NCBI RefSeq assembly: GCF_001421765.1
Contig: NZ_LMLA01000001.1
Coordinates: forward strand, 533,048 to 597,047
Direction of reading: 5' to 3'
DNA from: Sphingomonas sp. Leaf32
GTDB lineage: Bacteria > Pseudomonadota > Alphaproteobacteria > Sphingomonadales > Sphingomonadaceae
Length of the DNA: 64,000 nt
A program made the translations under genes and the position numbers. Each line of letters starts with the position of its first letter. Positions within the stretch are counted from its first letter, which is position 1. Positions 1 to 8,810 of the stretch are shown in pieces. Below the pieces are notes generated by a model that searched no databases, had not been told where the DNA came from, and was given only the letters and a program-made list of their open reading frames with translations.

Positions 1-475
1 CCGATGCGATCGCCAGCGCCAGCCACAATCCCCCGCGTCGACGGCGCACGGCGTCGACCGCGATGAGGGTCGAGAGTCCGGCACCCAGCATGAACGGCGC
101 CTGATAGACCAGCTCATACCACAGGGCATTGCGCGGCCCGTCCCAGATCGCAGCGCGAACCGCCACCCCGAAGACCAGCAGCGCGATCAGCAGCCCGCGC
201 GGCGTCGCGCGCCCGGCCAGCCCGGCAAGGCCCGCCTGAAGCATGACGATGCTCAGCAGGAACGATCCATAGCTCGCGATCACGAACGGCGCGGTAAGGT
301 CGGTCAGCCGCACGCCCAGTTCGCTGAGCGGGGTCAGCCCACCGACGATATAGGCCAGCACGAACCAGCTGACGTAACGCTGTTCGGGATAGGATACCCG
401 AACGATCGCAAAGGCCGTGGCGAACAGGCCGGCGATGCAGGCATTGACGATCAGGGCATATACCGCGCTGTCCAT
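1..475 (-). CDS. Integral membrane protein, N-terminal part (C-terminus outside window)
   Basis: The reverse-strand frame stays open from an ATG at 475-473 to the window edge, giving 158 codons. The translation begins MDSAVYALIVNACIAGLFAT and is hydrophobic throughout, with about five likely membrane helices separated by short charged loops such as RVSYPEQRYVSW and ending in an arginine-rich turn (VRRRRGG). No catalytic domain is visible yet. Sphingomonad proteins with this kind of N-terminal membrane module often continue into a GGDEF domain, but that is an inference and the missing part would decide it. It is transcribed away from rsmD's end, with about 80 bp of non-coding sequence between. 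Confidence 0.6.
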   Translation of the reverse strand, partial: MDSAVYALIVNACIAGLFATAFAIVRVSYPEQRYVSWFVLAYIVGGLTPLSELGVRLTDLTAPFVIASYGSFLLSIVMLQAGLAGLAGRATPRGLLIALLVFGVAVRAAIWDGPRNALWYELVYQAPFMLGAGLSTLIAVDAVRRRRGGLWLALAIAS

Positions 476-557
476 TCCCGATCCCGCCGTCCCATCGATC
501 CAGTGGCCATATCAGCTTTTCTGACTGGAAATGTTAATGGCCGAATTTTTTTGTGGA

Positions 558-1097
558 TCAAATCAAACGCAGAAGCGTTAATCGCGCCTTGCCATAGGTA
601 CGCTCGGCATCGACGGTGAACTGCGGCAAATCCAGCACCTCGGCCTTCGCGGTTTCGACACTGACCCACGTCGCGGGACCGATCCAGCCCAGCCGCGCCA
701 GCTTGTCCGCCGCCACCGCACCGGCACCGCTGCCATAGGGCGGGTCCATCATCACGATGTCGAGCGGGCGCGGCGCCGGCCCCAGCGCCAGTACCGACGT
801 CGCGCGGACATCGGCCCCCGCCACGTCCAGCTTGGCCAGATTGGCGCGCAGCGCGTCCAGCGCCGCCTTGTCCTGTTCGACAAACAGGCAGGTGGACGCG
901 CCGCGCGACAGCGCCTCGATCCCCAGCGCGCCCGACCCGGCGAACAGGTCGGCGACCGCCAGTTCGTCGAAGCTGCCGACGCGACTGTTCAGCATCGAAA
1001 ACAGCGCCTCGCGCGTGCGGTCGGCGGTGGGGCGGGTCGCATCGCCCTTGGGCGCGACGATCGGGCGTCCGCGCCATTGTCCGGAAATCACCCGCAT
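558..1097 (-). CDS. rsmD: 16S rRNA (guanine(966)-N(2))-methyltransferase RsmD
   Basis: This 179-residue protein has the RsmD family length and layout: the N-terminal MRVISGQWRGRPI, the SAM-binding DLFAGSGALGIEALSRGA at about residues 50-67, and the catalytic DPPY at 118-121. The family methylates N2 of G966 in 16S rRNA during small-subunit assembly in the cytoplasm. Its ATG shares one base with the TGA of the upstream pseudouridine synthase gene (TGATG), so the two rRNA-modification genes are probably translationally coupled. Family assignment is close to certain. Confidence 0.95.
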   Translation of the reverse strand: MRVISGQWRGRPIVAPKGDATRPTADRTREALFSMLNSRVGSFDELAVADLFAGSGALGIEALSRGASTCLFVEQDKAALDALRANLAKLDVAGADVRATSVLALGPAPRPLDIVMMDPPYGSGAGAVAADKLARLGWIGPATWVSVETAKAEVLDLPQFTVDAERTYGKARLTLLRLI

Positions 1098-2953
1098 CAG
1101 CGCTTCCCTCCACCGGGCTTGCCGCCGGGGCGTCCGCCCTTGGGCTTGCCCTTCACGACACGGGGGGAGGGGGCCGCCTTTGCCCAGCCGCTCGGCTTGC
1201 GCCTGGGCCGGTCGACGAAGCTCGCCCGGTCGGCATCGGCCGCTTCCGCCTGGGTCATGCGCTTGTCCACCGGGCCGCGTGGCGCGCGGACGTCGTCGGT
1301 CCGCACGCGGCGTTGGTCGTCCGCCGCCGGTTCGCGCGGCTTGCGGGGCACGCGCGCCACGCCGTCATAGCCCGGCCGTTCGGCATGGGCCGCCGCGCGA
1401 CGGGCGCGGGGGTTGTCCGCCGGCCGATCGCCATAGGCCCGCCGGTCGCCCAGCCCCGGCTGCCGTCGTTCGGCCGGCGTCTGCCCCGCCTGCGCCAGCG
1501 GATCGAAGCCGTCGCGCGGTTCGACCGGCCGTTCGGTCGCATGGGTGCGCGGTCCTGTCCGCCGTGCATCGCCCTGCGGTCGCGCGCCGAAGCCGGAGCG
1601 CTCGCCGCCCTGCGGCCGCGCGCCGAAGCCGGAACGCTCGCCGCCCTGCGGCCGCGCGCCGAAGCCGGAACGCTCGCCACCCTGCGGCCGCGCGCCGAAG
1701 CCGGAACGCTCGCCACCCTGCGGCCGCGCGCCGAAACCGGAACGCTCGCCACCCTGCGGCCGCGCGCCGAAACCCGAAAGCTCGCCACCTTGGGGCCGCG
1801 CGCCGAAGCCTGAGCGCTCACTGCCCTGCGATCGCGCGCCAAAACCGGAACGCTCGCCACCCTGCGGCCGATCGCCGAAGCTGCGGCGATCGCCGCCATC
1901 CGGCGCACGGCCGTCCCGGTCGGGGCGGCGTCCGCTGAACCCCGAACGCTGTCCGTCGCGTTCGGTGCGCGGGCGGCGCTCCTCGCCGAAGCGCTCGCCC
2001 GTCGCCACCGGTTCGGGACGCGGCAGCGGCGTCGCGCGCTTCCACGCCTTCAGCGCGGCAGGGTCCGCCCCCTCGGGTGCTGCCTTGCTGGTCGGCTTGT
2101 TGGCCAGCGTCTTGCGGAACGCGACCAGTTCGTGCTGGCGGATTTCCTCCACCTCGCCTTCAGCCAGGTCGAGCAGGTTGAACGGGCCATAGCGGGTGCG
2201 GATCAGGCGCGACACCTTCAGCCCCAGATGTTCGAGGACGCGGCGAACCTCGCGGTTCTTGCCCTCGGTCAGCGTCATCTCGATCCAGGTATTGGTGCCG
2301 GTGCGCCGTTCGAGGTTCGCGTTGATCGAGCCGTAGCGCACGCCCTCGATCTCGATCCCCATCATCAGGTCCTCGAGCTGCTGCTGGCTGATCTCGCCGT
2401 AAGCCCGCGCGCGATACGTCCGCTCGACCCCGGTCGCGGGCAGTTCCAGACGGCGCTTCAGTTCGCCGTCGGTCGTCATCAGCAACAACCCCTCGGTATT
2501 CAGGTCGAGCCGTCCGACCGGGATCAGCCGCGGCAGGCCGGCAGGCAACCGGTCGTAGATCGTTTCCCGCCCCGCGCCGTCGCGCTCGGCGGTCAGCGTG
2601 CCGGCGGGCTTGTGGAACCGGAACAGCCGGGTCGGTTCGGGCGCGGCGACCGGCGCACCGTCGACCGTCACGCCCTTCAGGTTGGGCAGGATGGTGGCCG
2701 GCGTCTCGATGACGACGCCGTTCAGCGCGACGCGACCGGCGGTAATCATGCGTTCGACGTCGCGGCGCGACGCCACGCCGGCGCGCGCCATCAGCTTGGC
2801 GATGCGCTGGCCGTCGCGGGGGGATTCGGTCGGGGATTCAGGGGGCGTAACGATGATGTGCGTATCCGTTTGCGGCGATGTGACGAAAGTTTCAGCCGAA
2901 GCGGTTCCTTCGTCGCCTTCGCGAGTTTGAGGCTTCGTATAAGCTGGTTGCAT
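1097..2953 (-). CDS. rluB: RluB/RsuA-type pseudouridine synthase with long repetitive C-terminal tail
   Basis: An S4 RNA-binding domain (about residues 48-95, QRIAKLMARAGVASRRDVERM) is followed by a pseudouridine synthase domain with the signature GRLDLNTEGLLLMT, catalytic Asp about 150. This matches RluB/RsuA-family enzymes that modify 23S (RluB) or 16S rRNA. After about residue 290 the protein becomes a low-complexity Arg/Gly/Pro-rich tail of more than 300 residues, including nine near-identical 12-residue units (GARPQGGERSGF type), and ends in a lysine/glycine-rich segment. The start used is the only ATG upstream of S4; it leaves just 23 bp to the divergent receiver gene, so the first ~45 residues are less certain. 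It is coupled to rsmD by a TGATG overlap. Confidence 0.9.
   Translation of the reverse strand: MQPAYTKPQTREGDEGTASAETFVTSPQTDTHIIVTPPESPTESPRDGQRIAKLMARAGVASRRDVERMITAGRVALNGVVIETPATILPNLKGVTVDGAPVAAPEPTRLFRFHKPAGTLTAERDGAGRETIYDRLPAGLPRLIPVGRLDLNTEGLLLMTTDGELKRRLELPATGVERTYRARAYGEISQQQLEDLMMGIEIEGVRYGSINANLERRTGTNTWIEMTLTEGKNREVRRVLEHLGLKVSRLIRTRYGPFNLLDLAEGEVEEIRQHELVAFRKTLANKPTSKAAPEGADPAALKAWKRATPLPRPEPVATGERFGEERRPRTERDGQRSGFSGRRPDRDGRAPDGGDRRSFGDRPQGGERSGFGARSQGSERSGFGARPQGGELSGFGARPQGGERSGFGARPQGGERSGFGARPQGGERSGFGARPQGGERSGFGARPQGGERSGFGARPQGDARRTGPRTHATERPVEPRDGFDPLAQAGQTPAERRQPGLGDRRAYGDRPADNPRARRAAAHAERPGYDGVARVPRKPREPAADDQRRVRTDDVRAPRGPVDKRMTQAEAADADRASFVDRPRRKPSGWAKAAPSPRVVKGKPKGGRPGGKPGGGKR
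1570..1872. repeat. 36-bp tandem repeats inside the RluB tail
   Basis: About eight to nine head-to-tail 36-bp units lie inside the pseudouridine synthase gene. Each encodes a 12-residue unit of the GARPQGGERSGF type. Central units are almost identical at DNA level, while the outer ones have drifted (GARSQGSERSGF, GARPQGGELSGF), as expected for recent unequal crossing-over or slippage. The length keeps the frame. Confidence 0.9.
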
Positions 2954-2976
2954 CCCGGTGGAAAGCGAGTGGGGAT

Positions 2977-3411
2977 ATGTTGTTCGGGCGCAAGAAGCGG
3001 CACATCAACCGGATACTGGTCGTCGAGGACGAGCCGCTGGTCGCGTTCGACACCGAACATTTCCTGGGCAGCGCGGGATTCGAGATCCGCGCGACCGTCG
3101 ATACCGTCGCCGCCGCCTGTGCCGCGATCGAGGCGGGCGAGGAGATCGATCTGGTGCTGGTCGACATCAACCTGTCGGACGGCACCGGACTGGACGTCGC
3201 GCGCTGTGCGCACGAACGTGGCGTGCCGGTGCTGCTGGTGACCGGCAGCTGTCCGAAGGGCGCCCAGGATTTCGCGGCGGGGTGCCTGTCCAAACCCTAT
3301 CCGCAAAAGGACCTGCTGAGCGCGATCGATGCGATCGACGCGGTGGTGGCCGGGGTCAAACTCCCGCGCCGGTTACCGAGCGGATTCAACCTGTTCCGCA
3401 CGGCAGCGTAG
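2977..3411 (+). CDS. Single-domain response regulator (receiver protein)
   Basis: This 144-residue protein has a complete CheY-like receiver: acidic cluster E17-D18-E19 (VVEDEP), phospho-acceptor D63 (VLVDINL), T89 (LLVTG) and K106 (LSKPYP). No output domain follows; the C-terminus is a short basic/hydrophobic tail. It probably works as a phosphorelay intermediate or by protein-protein contact. No histidine kinase gene is nearby, so the partner is unknown. The ATG is preceded by a GGGGAT stretch. The gene is divergent from the pseudouridine synthase gene, 23 bp away. Confidence 0.88.
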   Translation: MLFGRKKRHINRILVVEDEPLVAFDTEHFLGSAGFEIRATVDTVAAACAAIEAGEEIDLVLVDINLSDGTGLDVARCAHERGVPVLLVTGSCPKGAQDFAAGCLSKPYPQKDLLSAIDAIDAVVAGVKLPRRLPSGFNLFRTAA

Positions 3412-3495
3412 GCTTACCCCTTCCACACCCCGTTCGGTTCGAGCAGCTTTAAGCCTGTCGAGAAGCGTCCGTTGAGAACGCATGGTAGGGGTAAG

Positions 3496-3713
3496 AGAAG
3501 CAGCTTCGGTTTCACGCGAAGGCGCGAAGGCGCGGAGAGGACGTACCCTCCGCGAAGCGGCTCTCCCCTCACGGCTGGCCGTTAAAGGGAGGCTTCGCCG
3601 GACAGGTGACATCCGTCCGGTCCGCAACCTCTCTGCACCTCCGCGTCTCCGCGCGAAAACTGAACTTCTTCTCCGCGCCTTCGCGCCTTCGCGTGAAACC
3701 GAATCCTGCTTCT
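3496..3713. repeat. Long inverted repeat element, family B copy 1
   Basis: The gap between the receiver gene and the AmpG-like gene (3412-3779) holds no credible gene. It contains an approximately 42-bp inverted repeat: left arm 3496-3537 and right arm 3671-3713, nearly perfect, built on TTTCACGCGAAGGCGCGAAG. The interior has further CCTCCGCG/CGCGGAGG-type inverted motifs and the segment GGCTTCGCCGGA, which also occurs in the copy downstream of the permease gene (5424-5651). The whole could fold into one long hairpin. Confidence 0.8.
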
Positions 3714-3779
3714 ACAGACCCCCACCTTGCCGCCATCCCCAACCCCTTCTACGGTCCCGCCCCTTCCGGGAGGACTTGA

Positions 3780-5423
3780 ATGACCGAAGCCGCGCCCAAG
3801 GGGCTGGCGCTGATCCGCATGGGGCTGAACAACCGCAAGACCGGCGCGATGTTCGCGTTCGGCCTTGCCGCCGGGCTGCCCTTTACGCTGCTGCTCGGCA
3901 CGTTGAACGCGTGGCTGGGCGAGGCGAAGATCAACCTCGCCACCATCGGCCTGCTGTCGTGGATCGGTCTGGTCTATGCCTTCAAGTTCCTGTGGTCGCC
4001 GCTGGTCGATCGGCTGCGCCTGCCGGTCCTCGAACGGTTCGGGCGGCGGCGGTCGTGGTTGTTGCTGTGTCAGGGGGTGCTGGCCGCGACCTTCCTGCTG
4101 CTCGCGATCAGCGACCCGGCGGTCGCGATCGGCTGGTTCGCGCTGGTCGCGGTGATCGGCGCGTTCGCGGCGGCGACGCAGGACGTGGTGATCGATGCAT
4201 GGCGGATCGACGTCGCCGACGAACGTGCGACGCTCGGCATCCTGTCATCCACCTATCAGCTCGGCTATCGGCTCGCGACGCTGATTGGTGGCGCGCTGGC
4301 GCTGGTGCTGGCCGCGCGGATCGGGTGGCAGATGGTTTATGCGGTGATGGGCGGCCTCATGCTCGTGCTGCTGCTCGTCACGCTGCTCGCCCCCGATACG
4401 CCGCGTCCGGCGGTGCAACAGGAGGATGTCGTCCTCCCGGGTCCCAGCCCGCGCGACAAGCGCACCGGCCTCATCATCGTCGGCCTGTGCTGGGGCTGGG
4501 CGATCCTGACCATTGGCGCGTTCATGGCGCGGGTGCTGAGCACGCCGGTGGGGGAGACGCCACCCAGCGTCGGCGACTTCACCCGGCTGACCGGACCGTG
4601 GATCGTGATCGCGACCGTGGTGGTGCCGGCACTGGTCGCCGCGTGGCTCAACCGCCGCGCGCTCAACGCGCAATATTTCGGCTGGGCTGAAGGCGACGCC
4701 GCGCCCGCGACCGGCTTCGTCGAACATGGCTATCGCGCGCTGATCCTGCCGATGGCCGAACTGGTCGGGCGGCTGGGGTTCGGCGTGGTGATCGTGCTGG
4801 GGCTGATCCTCAGCTACCGGCTGTGCGATTCGATCTGGGGACCGTTCGCCTATCCGTTCTACCTGGAGGAACTGAAGTACACCAACGACGAGGTCGCCTT
4901 CGCGTCGAAGATCTTCGGCGTCGGCATGACGATCATCGGCGTGTCGCTGGGCGGGGTATCGTTCGCGTTGCTCGGGCGGATGCCGACCCTGCTGATCGGC
5001 GCGATCGTCGCGGCGGCCAGCAACCTGCTCTACGCCGACCTGGCGGCGGGCGCGCCGGTGATCGACGCGGTGGCGGGGACGCTCGGCCTGCACGGGTTCG
5101 GTGTCGACGCGCGCATGGTGCGGCTGATGGTTGCGATCTCGGGCGAGAATATCGCGGGCGGTTTGGCCGGCGCGGCGTTCGTCGCCTATCTCTCCTCGAT
5201 CGCCAGCAAGGAATATAGCGCGGTGCAATATGCGCTGCTGTCGTCGCTGACGCTGCTGGTCGGCTCGCTGGGCCGCGCCGGGCTGGGCGAGGCGGTCGAG
5301 CAGATGGGCTATGCGCCGGTCTTCCGCTTCACCGCCGCGCTGGGGCTGGTCGCGGTGGTGTTCGTGCTGCTCGAATGGGTGCGGTGGCGGCAGGAGCTGG
5401 CGCGGGCGGTCAGGCCGGATTGA
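3780..5423 (+). CDS. AmpG-like MFS permease (muropeptide transporter family)
   Basis: This is a 547-residue inner-membrane protein with 12-14 predicted helices. The N-terminal part (GLNNRKTGAMFAFGLAAGLP, then LGEAKINLATIGLLSWIGLVYAFKFLWSPLVDR) is typical of AmpG permeases, which import anhydro-muropeptides for cell-wall recycling. The motif RFGRRRSWLLLCQ matches the MFS loop 2-3 signature. A large insertion between the two halves (about residues 205-320) is common in sphingomonad AmpG-like proteins. Substrate specificity is inferred from the family. No beta-lactamase or ampR gene lies nearby. The gene is bracketed by two related long inverted repeats. Confidence 0.85.
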   Translation: MTEAAPKGLALIRMGLNNRKTGAMFAFGLAAGLPFTLLLGTLNAWLGEAKINLATIGLLSWIGLVYAFKFLWSPLVDRLRLPVLERFGRRRSWLLLCQGVLAATFLLLAISDPAVAIGWFALVAVIGAFAAATQDVVIDAWRIDVADERATLGILSSTYQLGYRLATLIGGALALVLAARIGWQMVYAVMGGLMLVLLLVTLLAPDTPRPAVQQEDVVLPGPSPRDKRTGLIIVGLCWGWAILTIGAFMARVLSTPVGETPPSVGDFTRLTGPWIVIATVVVPALVAAWLNRRALNAQYFGWAEGDAAPATGFVEHGYRALILPMAELVGRLGFGVVIVLGLILSYRLCDSIWGPFAYPFYLEELKYTNDEVAFASKIFGVGMTIIGVSLGGVSFALLGRMPTLLIGAIVAAASNLLYADLAAGAPVIDAVAGTLGLHGFGVDARMVRLMVAISGENIAGGLAGAAFVAYLSSIASKEYSAVQYALLSSLTLLVGSLGRAGLGEAVEQMGYAPVFRFTAALGLVAVVFVLLEWVRWRQELARAVRPD

Positions 5424-5651
5424 TTCACGCGGAGACGCGGAGAAAAAAGATAGATTTCGCGCAGAGACGCGGAGGCGCGGAGAGGTTGCGTTTGCCGCGA
5501 TAGCGGCTCTCCCTTCACGGCCTGCCTTAAGGAGAAAGGCTTCGCCGGAAAGGCAACGCCCGCCCGTTCCACAACCTCTCCGCGCCTCCGCGTCTCTGCG
5601 CGAACCACTTTCTTCCTGAACTTCGTGCCTCCGCGCCTTCGCGTGAAAAAA
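5424..5651. repeat. Long inverted repeat element, family B copy 2
   Basis: This element fills the space between the convergent AmpG-like and folC genes. Its core is a perfect 33-bp inverted repeat (5456-5488 with 5572-5604), surrounded by outer partial copies of CGCGGAGGCGCGGAG-type sequence. It shares the central GCGGCTCTCCC...TCACGGC and GGCTTCGCCGG(A) blocks with the copy at 3496-3713. Lying between convergent stops, it may act as a two-way transcription end. Confidence 0.8.
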
Positions 5652-6956
5652 CTAAACCGGCACCTCGTCATTCGCCGCCAGCACGGTCCCCGCCAGATAC
5701 AACGACCCCGCGATCAGCACCGCCTCCGGCTCCGACCGCGCCAGCAGGTCCAGCGCCGCCGCCGGATCGGTCGCGACATCGGCCGTCAGCCCCAGCCCCC
5801 GTGCGATCTTCGCCAGATCGGCCGGTGCATGGTGCGCATGACCCGGCACCGGCACCGCGACGACATGGTCGACCACCTCGGCCAGATGGCGCAGCACCGC
5901 GCCCGCATCCTTGTTGGCCAGCATCCCCAGCACCAGCGCGGAGCGTTCGCCCCGACTGATCCGGGGCCATGCCTGCGCGACCTCGATCGCCGCCGATTCA
6001 TTGTGCGCCCCGTCCAGCCACACGCCATGGCGCGGATCGATCCGCCCGGTCAGCGGGCCTCCGCTGCGCAACCGCTGCATCCGCGCCGGCCAGCGCACGT
6101 CCCGCGCGCCCACGACGATCGCCGCATCGGGCACGCTCACCGCCGACTGATGCCGCAGCATCGCGGTGGCCAGCGCCAGATTGTCGCGCTGATGCCGTCC
6201 GGCCAGCGCCGGTTCGGGCAGGCCGATCGTGCCGCGTTCATCGCGGTAGCGGCCATCCACCGCATCCCACGCCGTACCCCGCGCGACCAGCACGCCGCCC
6301 GCTGCCGCGACCGTCTCCGCCACGCGCGCCGCCAGATCGTCGGGATAGGCGAGTGTGACGACCGGCACGCCCGGCTTGGCGATCCCCGCCTTCTCGCCCG
6401 CGATCCCGACCAGCGACGACCCCAGGAACGCCTCGTGGTCCACCCCTAGCGCCGCGATCCCGCACACGGCCGGCGCGGGCAGGACGTTGGTCGCGTCCAG
6501 CCGCCCGCCCAGACCCACCTCGACCACGCACGCATCGGCCGGTGTCCGCGCGAACGCGAGGAACGCGGCGGCGGTCGTGATCTCGAAGAAGCTGGCGCCG
6601 ATCCCCTCCGCCACGTCCAGCACTTCCGCCAGCAGTCCGGCCAGCGCCGCATCGTCGATCAACGTGCCGGCCAGCCGGATACGTTCGTTGAAGCGCACCA
6701 GATGCGGGCTGGCATAGACATGCACGCGCAGGCCCGCCGCCTCCAGCGCGGCGCGCAGATACGCGCAGGTCGACCCCTTGCCGTTGGTGCCGGCGACATG
6801 GAACACCGGCGGCAGGCGCAGGTGCGGAGCGCCCAGCCGCGCCAGCAGCCGCGTGATCCGTTCCAGCCCCAGCACATCGGCGCCGGGCGACAGCGTGACC
6901 AGCCGGTCGAGCTGCGCCTGCACCGCAGGATCGGCGGAAATCGCGAAATCGGGCAT
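5652..6956 (-). CDS. folC: Bifunctional folylpolyglutamate synthase / dihydrofolate synthase
   Basis: This 434-residue Mur-ligase-fold enzyme adds L-Glu to dihydropteroate and then to folates, using ATP, in the cytoplasm. The P-loop is in FHVAGTNGKGSTCAYL (about residues 52-67), followed by YASPHLVRFNERIRL and the FEITTAAAFLAF segment typical of FolC. The C-terminal domain contains the DGAHN motif (WLDGAHNESAA). It is the last gene of the minus-strand trpF-trpB-trpA-accD-folC run, an order common in alphaproteobacteria. A 205-bp gap with strong secondary structure separates it from accD. folK and folP are also in the window but unlinked. Confidence 0.95.
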   Translation of the reverse strand: MPDFAISADPAVQAQLDRLVTLSPGADVLGLERITRLLARLGAPHLRLPPVFHVAGTNGKGSTCAYLRAALEAAGLRVHVYASPHLVRFNERIRLAGTLIDDAALAGLLAEVLDVAEGIGASFFEITTAAAFLAFARTPADACVVEVGLGGRLDATNVLPAPAVCGIAALGVDHEAFLGSSLVGIAGEKAGIAKPGVPVVTLAYPDDLAARVAETVAAAGGVLVARGTAWDAVDGRYRDERGTIGLPEPALAGRHQRDNLALATAMLRHQSAVSVPDAAIVVGARDVRWPARMQRLRSGGPLTGRIDPRHGVWLDGAHNESAAIEVAQAWPRISRGERSALVLGMLANKDAGAVLRHLAEVVDHVVAVPVPGHAHHAPADLAKIARGLGLTADVATDPAAALDLLARSEPEAVLIAGSLYLAGTVLAANDEVPV

Positions 6957-6978
6957 TGCAGTTCCTTCCCGGCACGGA

Positions 6979-7040
6979 GCATCAGGTCGGATCGTCCCCA
7001 GGACGATCCTTGACCATGCGGGGCATGGTCAACCTGATGC
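6979..7040. repeat. Nested hairpins forming a possible three-way junction
   Basis: The 9-bp arms GCATCAGGT (6979-6987) and ACCTGATGC (7032-7040) enclose two consecutive hairpins, GATCGTCCCCAGGACGATC and GACCATGCGGGGCATGGTC. The compact cruciform-like structure sits directly beside a palindromic repeat of family A (7041-7158) in the accD-folC gap. Its position between two co-directional genes fits an RNA processing or attenuation element, or a decayed repeat end. Confidence 0.6.
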
Positions 7041-7158
7041 TGGGGACCATGCGCAGTATGGTGGAGGGGGGTGGCCGCCTCCACAACGGTTGCGTTTCGA
7101 AGCGATCCCCCTCCACCACCGCTACGCGGTGGTCCCCCTCCCCGTATCGGGGAGGATG
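7041..7158. repeat. Palindromic repeat family A, copy 1
   Basis: The left arm (GGGGACCATGCGCAGTATGG then TGGAGGGGGG) and right arm (CCCCCTCCACCACCGCTACG ... CCCCTCCCCGTATCGGGGAGG) are inverted copies of the family ends, with a middle containing the AACGGTTGCG core. The outer CCTCCCCG hairpin of the left end is missing or altered here. It lies between accD and folC. Confidence 0.75.
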
Positions 7159-7161
7159 TAA

Positions 7162-8013
7162 CTAAGCCGCTTCCTTGCGCCCCAGAAACTCGATCAACTG
7201 CGCCAGCTCGCCCGGCAGGTCGCGGCGATGGGTCACGCGGTCGATCAGGCCATGGTCGCGATAATATTCGCTGGTCTGGAAGTCGTCGGGCAGCTTTTCG
7301 CGGATCGTGCTCTCGATCACGCGCCGCCCGGTGAACGCCAGCGTCGCCTTCGGCTCGGCGATCTGCACGTCGCCCAGCATCGCATAGGCCGCCATGACCC
7401 CGCCCGAGGTCGGATCGGTCAGCACCACCAGATAGGGCAGGCCGGCATCGTGCAGCATCTCGATCGCCACCGTCGTGCGCGGCATCTGCATCAGGCTCAG
7501 GATGCCTTCCTGCATCCGCGCGCCGCCGCTGGCGGTGAACACGATGTACGGCACGCCGCGCGCGATCGCCGCCTCGACACCGGCGATGAACGCCTCGCCT
7601 ACATACTGGCCCATCGACCCGCCCATGAACGCGAAGTTCTGGACCCCGATTACGCAGCCCTTGCCGTCGATCGTGCCATAGGCGTTGCGATAGGCGTCCT
7701 GCTCGCCGGTGTCGGTCCGCGCGGTTTTCAGCCGGTCGACATAGCGCTTGCTGTCGCGGAACTTCAGCGGGTCCTCGGCGACCTTCGGATTGGGCAGGAT
7801 TTCGACGCTGCCTTCGTCGAACAGCTGCACGAAACGCTCCTTCGGCCCGATGCGGCCGTGATGGTCGCATTTCGGGCAGACGTGCAGATTCTCTTCCCAT
7901 TCCTTGGTGAAGATCATCTGCCCGCATCCCTTGCACTTGTGCCAGAGATGGTCGGGCGTTTCCTTGCGCGCGACGAAGGGGAGGGCGTTACGGACGCGGT
8001 TGAGCCAGCTCAT
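7162..8013 (-). CDS. accD: Acetyl-CoA carboxylase carboxyltransferase subunit beta
   Basis: This 283-residue AccD has the N-terminal four-cysteine zinc ribbon (C27-x2-C30 and C46-x2-C49, KCKGCGQ...VCPKCDHHG) followed by the crotonase-like carboxyltransferase domain ([36 protein letters not shown]). Together with AccA it moves the carboxyl group from biotin to acetyl-CoA, the first committed step of fatty-acid synthesis. Its ATG overlaps the trpA TGA by four bases (ATGA, 8010-8013), so translation is probably coupled to trpA. Confidence 0.97.
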   Translation of the reverse strand: MSWLNRVRNALPFVARKETPDHLWHKCKGCGQMIFTKEWEENLHVCPKCDHHGRIGPKERFVQLFDEGSVEILPNPKVAEDPLKFRDSKRYVDRLKTARTDTGEQDAYRNAYGTIDGKGCVIGVQNFAFMGGSMGQYVGEAFIAGVEAAIARGVPYIVFTASGGARMQEGILSLMQMPRTTVAIEMLHDAGLPYLVVLTDPTSGGVMAAYAMLGDVQIAEPKATLAFTGRRVIESTIREKLPDDFQTSEYYRDHGLIDRVTHRRDLPGELAQLIEFLGRKEAA

Positions 8014-8810
8014 GCGGGTTCCTTGGTCGCCGTCCGGATCGCGGCGGCGAGACTTTCGATATAGCGACGGACGGGTTCGGCGGCATTCGCACCATGTTCG
8101 GCGACGATCTCGACGATCGCCGATCCGACCACGACGCCATCGGCCACGCGGGCGATGTTGGCGGCCTGTTCGGGCGTGCGCACCCCGAACCCGACCGCGA
8201 TCGGCAGGTCGGTCGCGGCCTTCAGCCGGGCGACGGCGTCGTCGATCGAAGCCTGCACCGCCTGCTGCTTGCCGGTGATCCCGGCGACCGAGACGTAATA
8301 GAGGAAGCCGCCGGCCCCCTCAAGCACCTGCGGCAACCGCGCCGCATCGGTCGTCGGCGTCGCCAGCCGGATCGCGGCGACCCCCTGTTCGCGCAATTGC
8401 ACGCCCAGCGCATCATCCTCTTCGGGCGGAATGTCGACGCAGATCACCCCGTCGACCCCGGCCGCCGCGCAGCCTTGCGCGAACCAGTCGGCCCCGCGCC
8501 GCACCATCGGATTGGCATAGCCCATCAGCACCAGCGGTACGTCCGGGTGGCGTTCGCGAAAGCCGGTGGCGATCCGCAGCACATCGGCGGTGCGTGTGCC
8601 GGCGTTCAGGCTGCGGATATTGGCCGACTGGATCGCCGGGCCATCCGCCATCGGATCGGTGAACGGCATCCCCAGCTCGATCACATCCGCCCCGCCCGCG
8701 ACCAGCGCGTCGAGGATGGCGGGCGTGGCACCCGGCGTCGGATCGCCGGCCGTCACGAAGCACACCAGCGCCGGACGGCCCTTCGCGAAGGCAGCGGCAA
8801 GGCGGGTCAA
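8010..8810 (-). CDS. trpA: Tryptophan synthase alpha chain
   Basis: This 266-residue TIM-barrel protein splits indole-3-glycerol phosphate to indole and glyceraldehyde-3-phosphate. Catalytic Glu45 and Asp56 lie in [19 protein letters not shown]. The reading frame begins at a TTG (8810-8808); no ATG or GTG is available immediately upstream. The TTG straddles the edge of the DUF559 mini-element (GGGCTT|TGACC), and the DUF559 stop overlaps it as TTGA. This suggests that insertion displaced the original start and that initiation now depends on coupling to the inserted gene. The accD start overlaps its end. Confidence 0.95.
   Translation of the reverse strand: MTRLAAAFAKGRPALVCFVTAGDPTPGATPAILDALVAGGADVIELGMPFTDPMADGPAIQSANIRSLNAGTRTADVLRIATGFRERHPDVPLVLMGYANPMVRRGADWFAQGCAAAGVDGVICVDIPPEEDDALGVQLREQGVAAIRLATPTTDAARLPQVLEGAGGFLYYVSVAGITGKQQAVQASIDDAVARLKAATDLPIAVGFGVRTPEQAANIARVADGVVVGSAIVEIVAEHGANAAEPVRRYIESLAAAIRTATKEPA

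Noticed and set aside
451..1113. A 220-codon open frame overlapping rsmD on the same strand
   Set aside because: It is Arg/Gly/Ala-rich shadow coding in another frame of a clear RsmD gene.
1570..1872. Possible CRISPR array because of regular repeats
   Set aside because: Units are directly contiguous with no spacers and encode protein in frame.
1255..1908. Open frames on both strands across the RluB repeats with regular repeated peptides
   Set aside because: The 36-bp unit is a multiple of three, so every frame stays open; only the frame continuing the S4 and synthase domains is supported.
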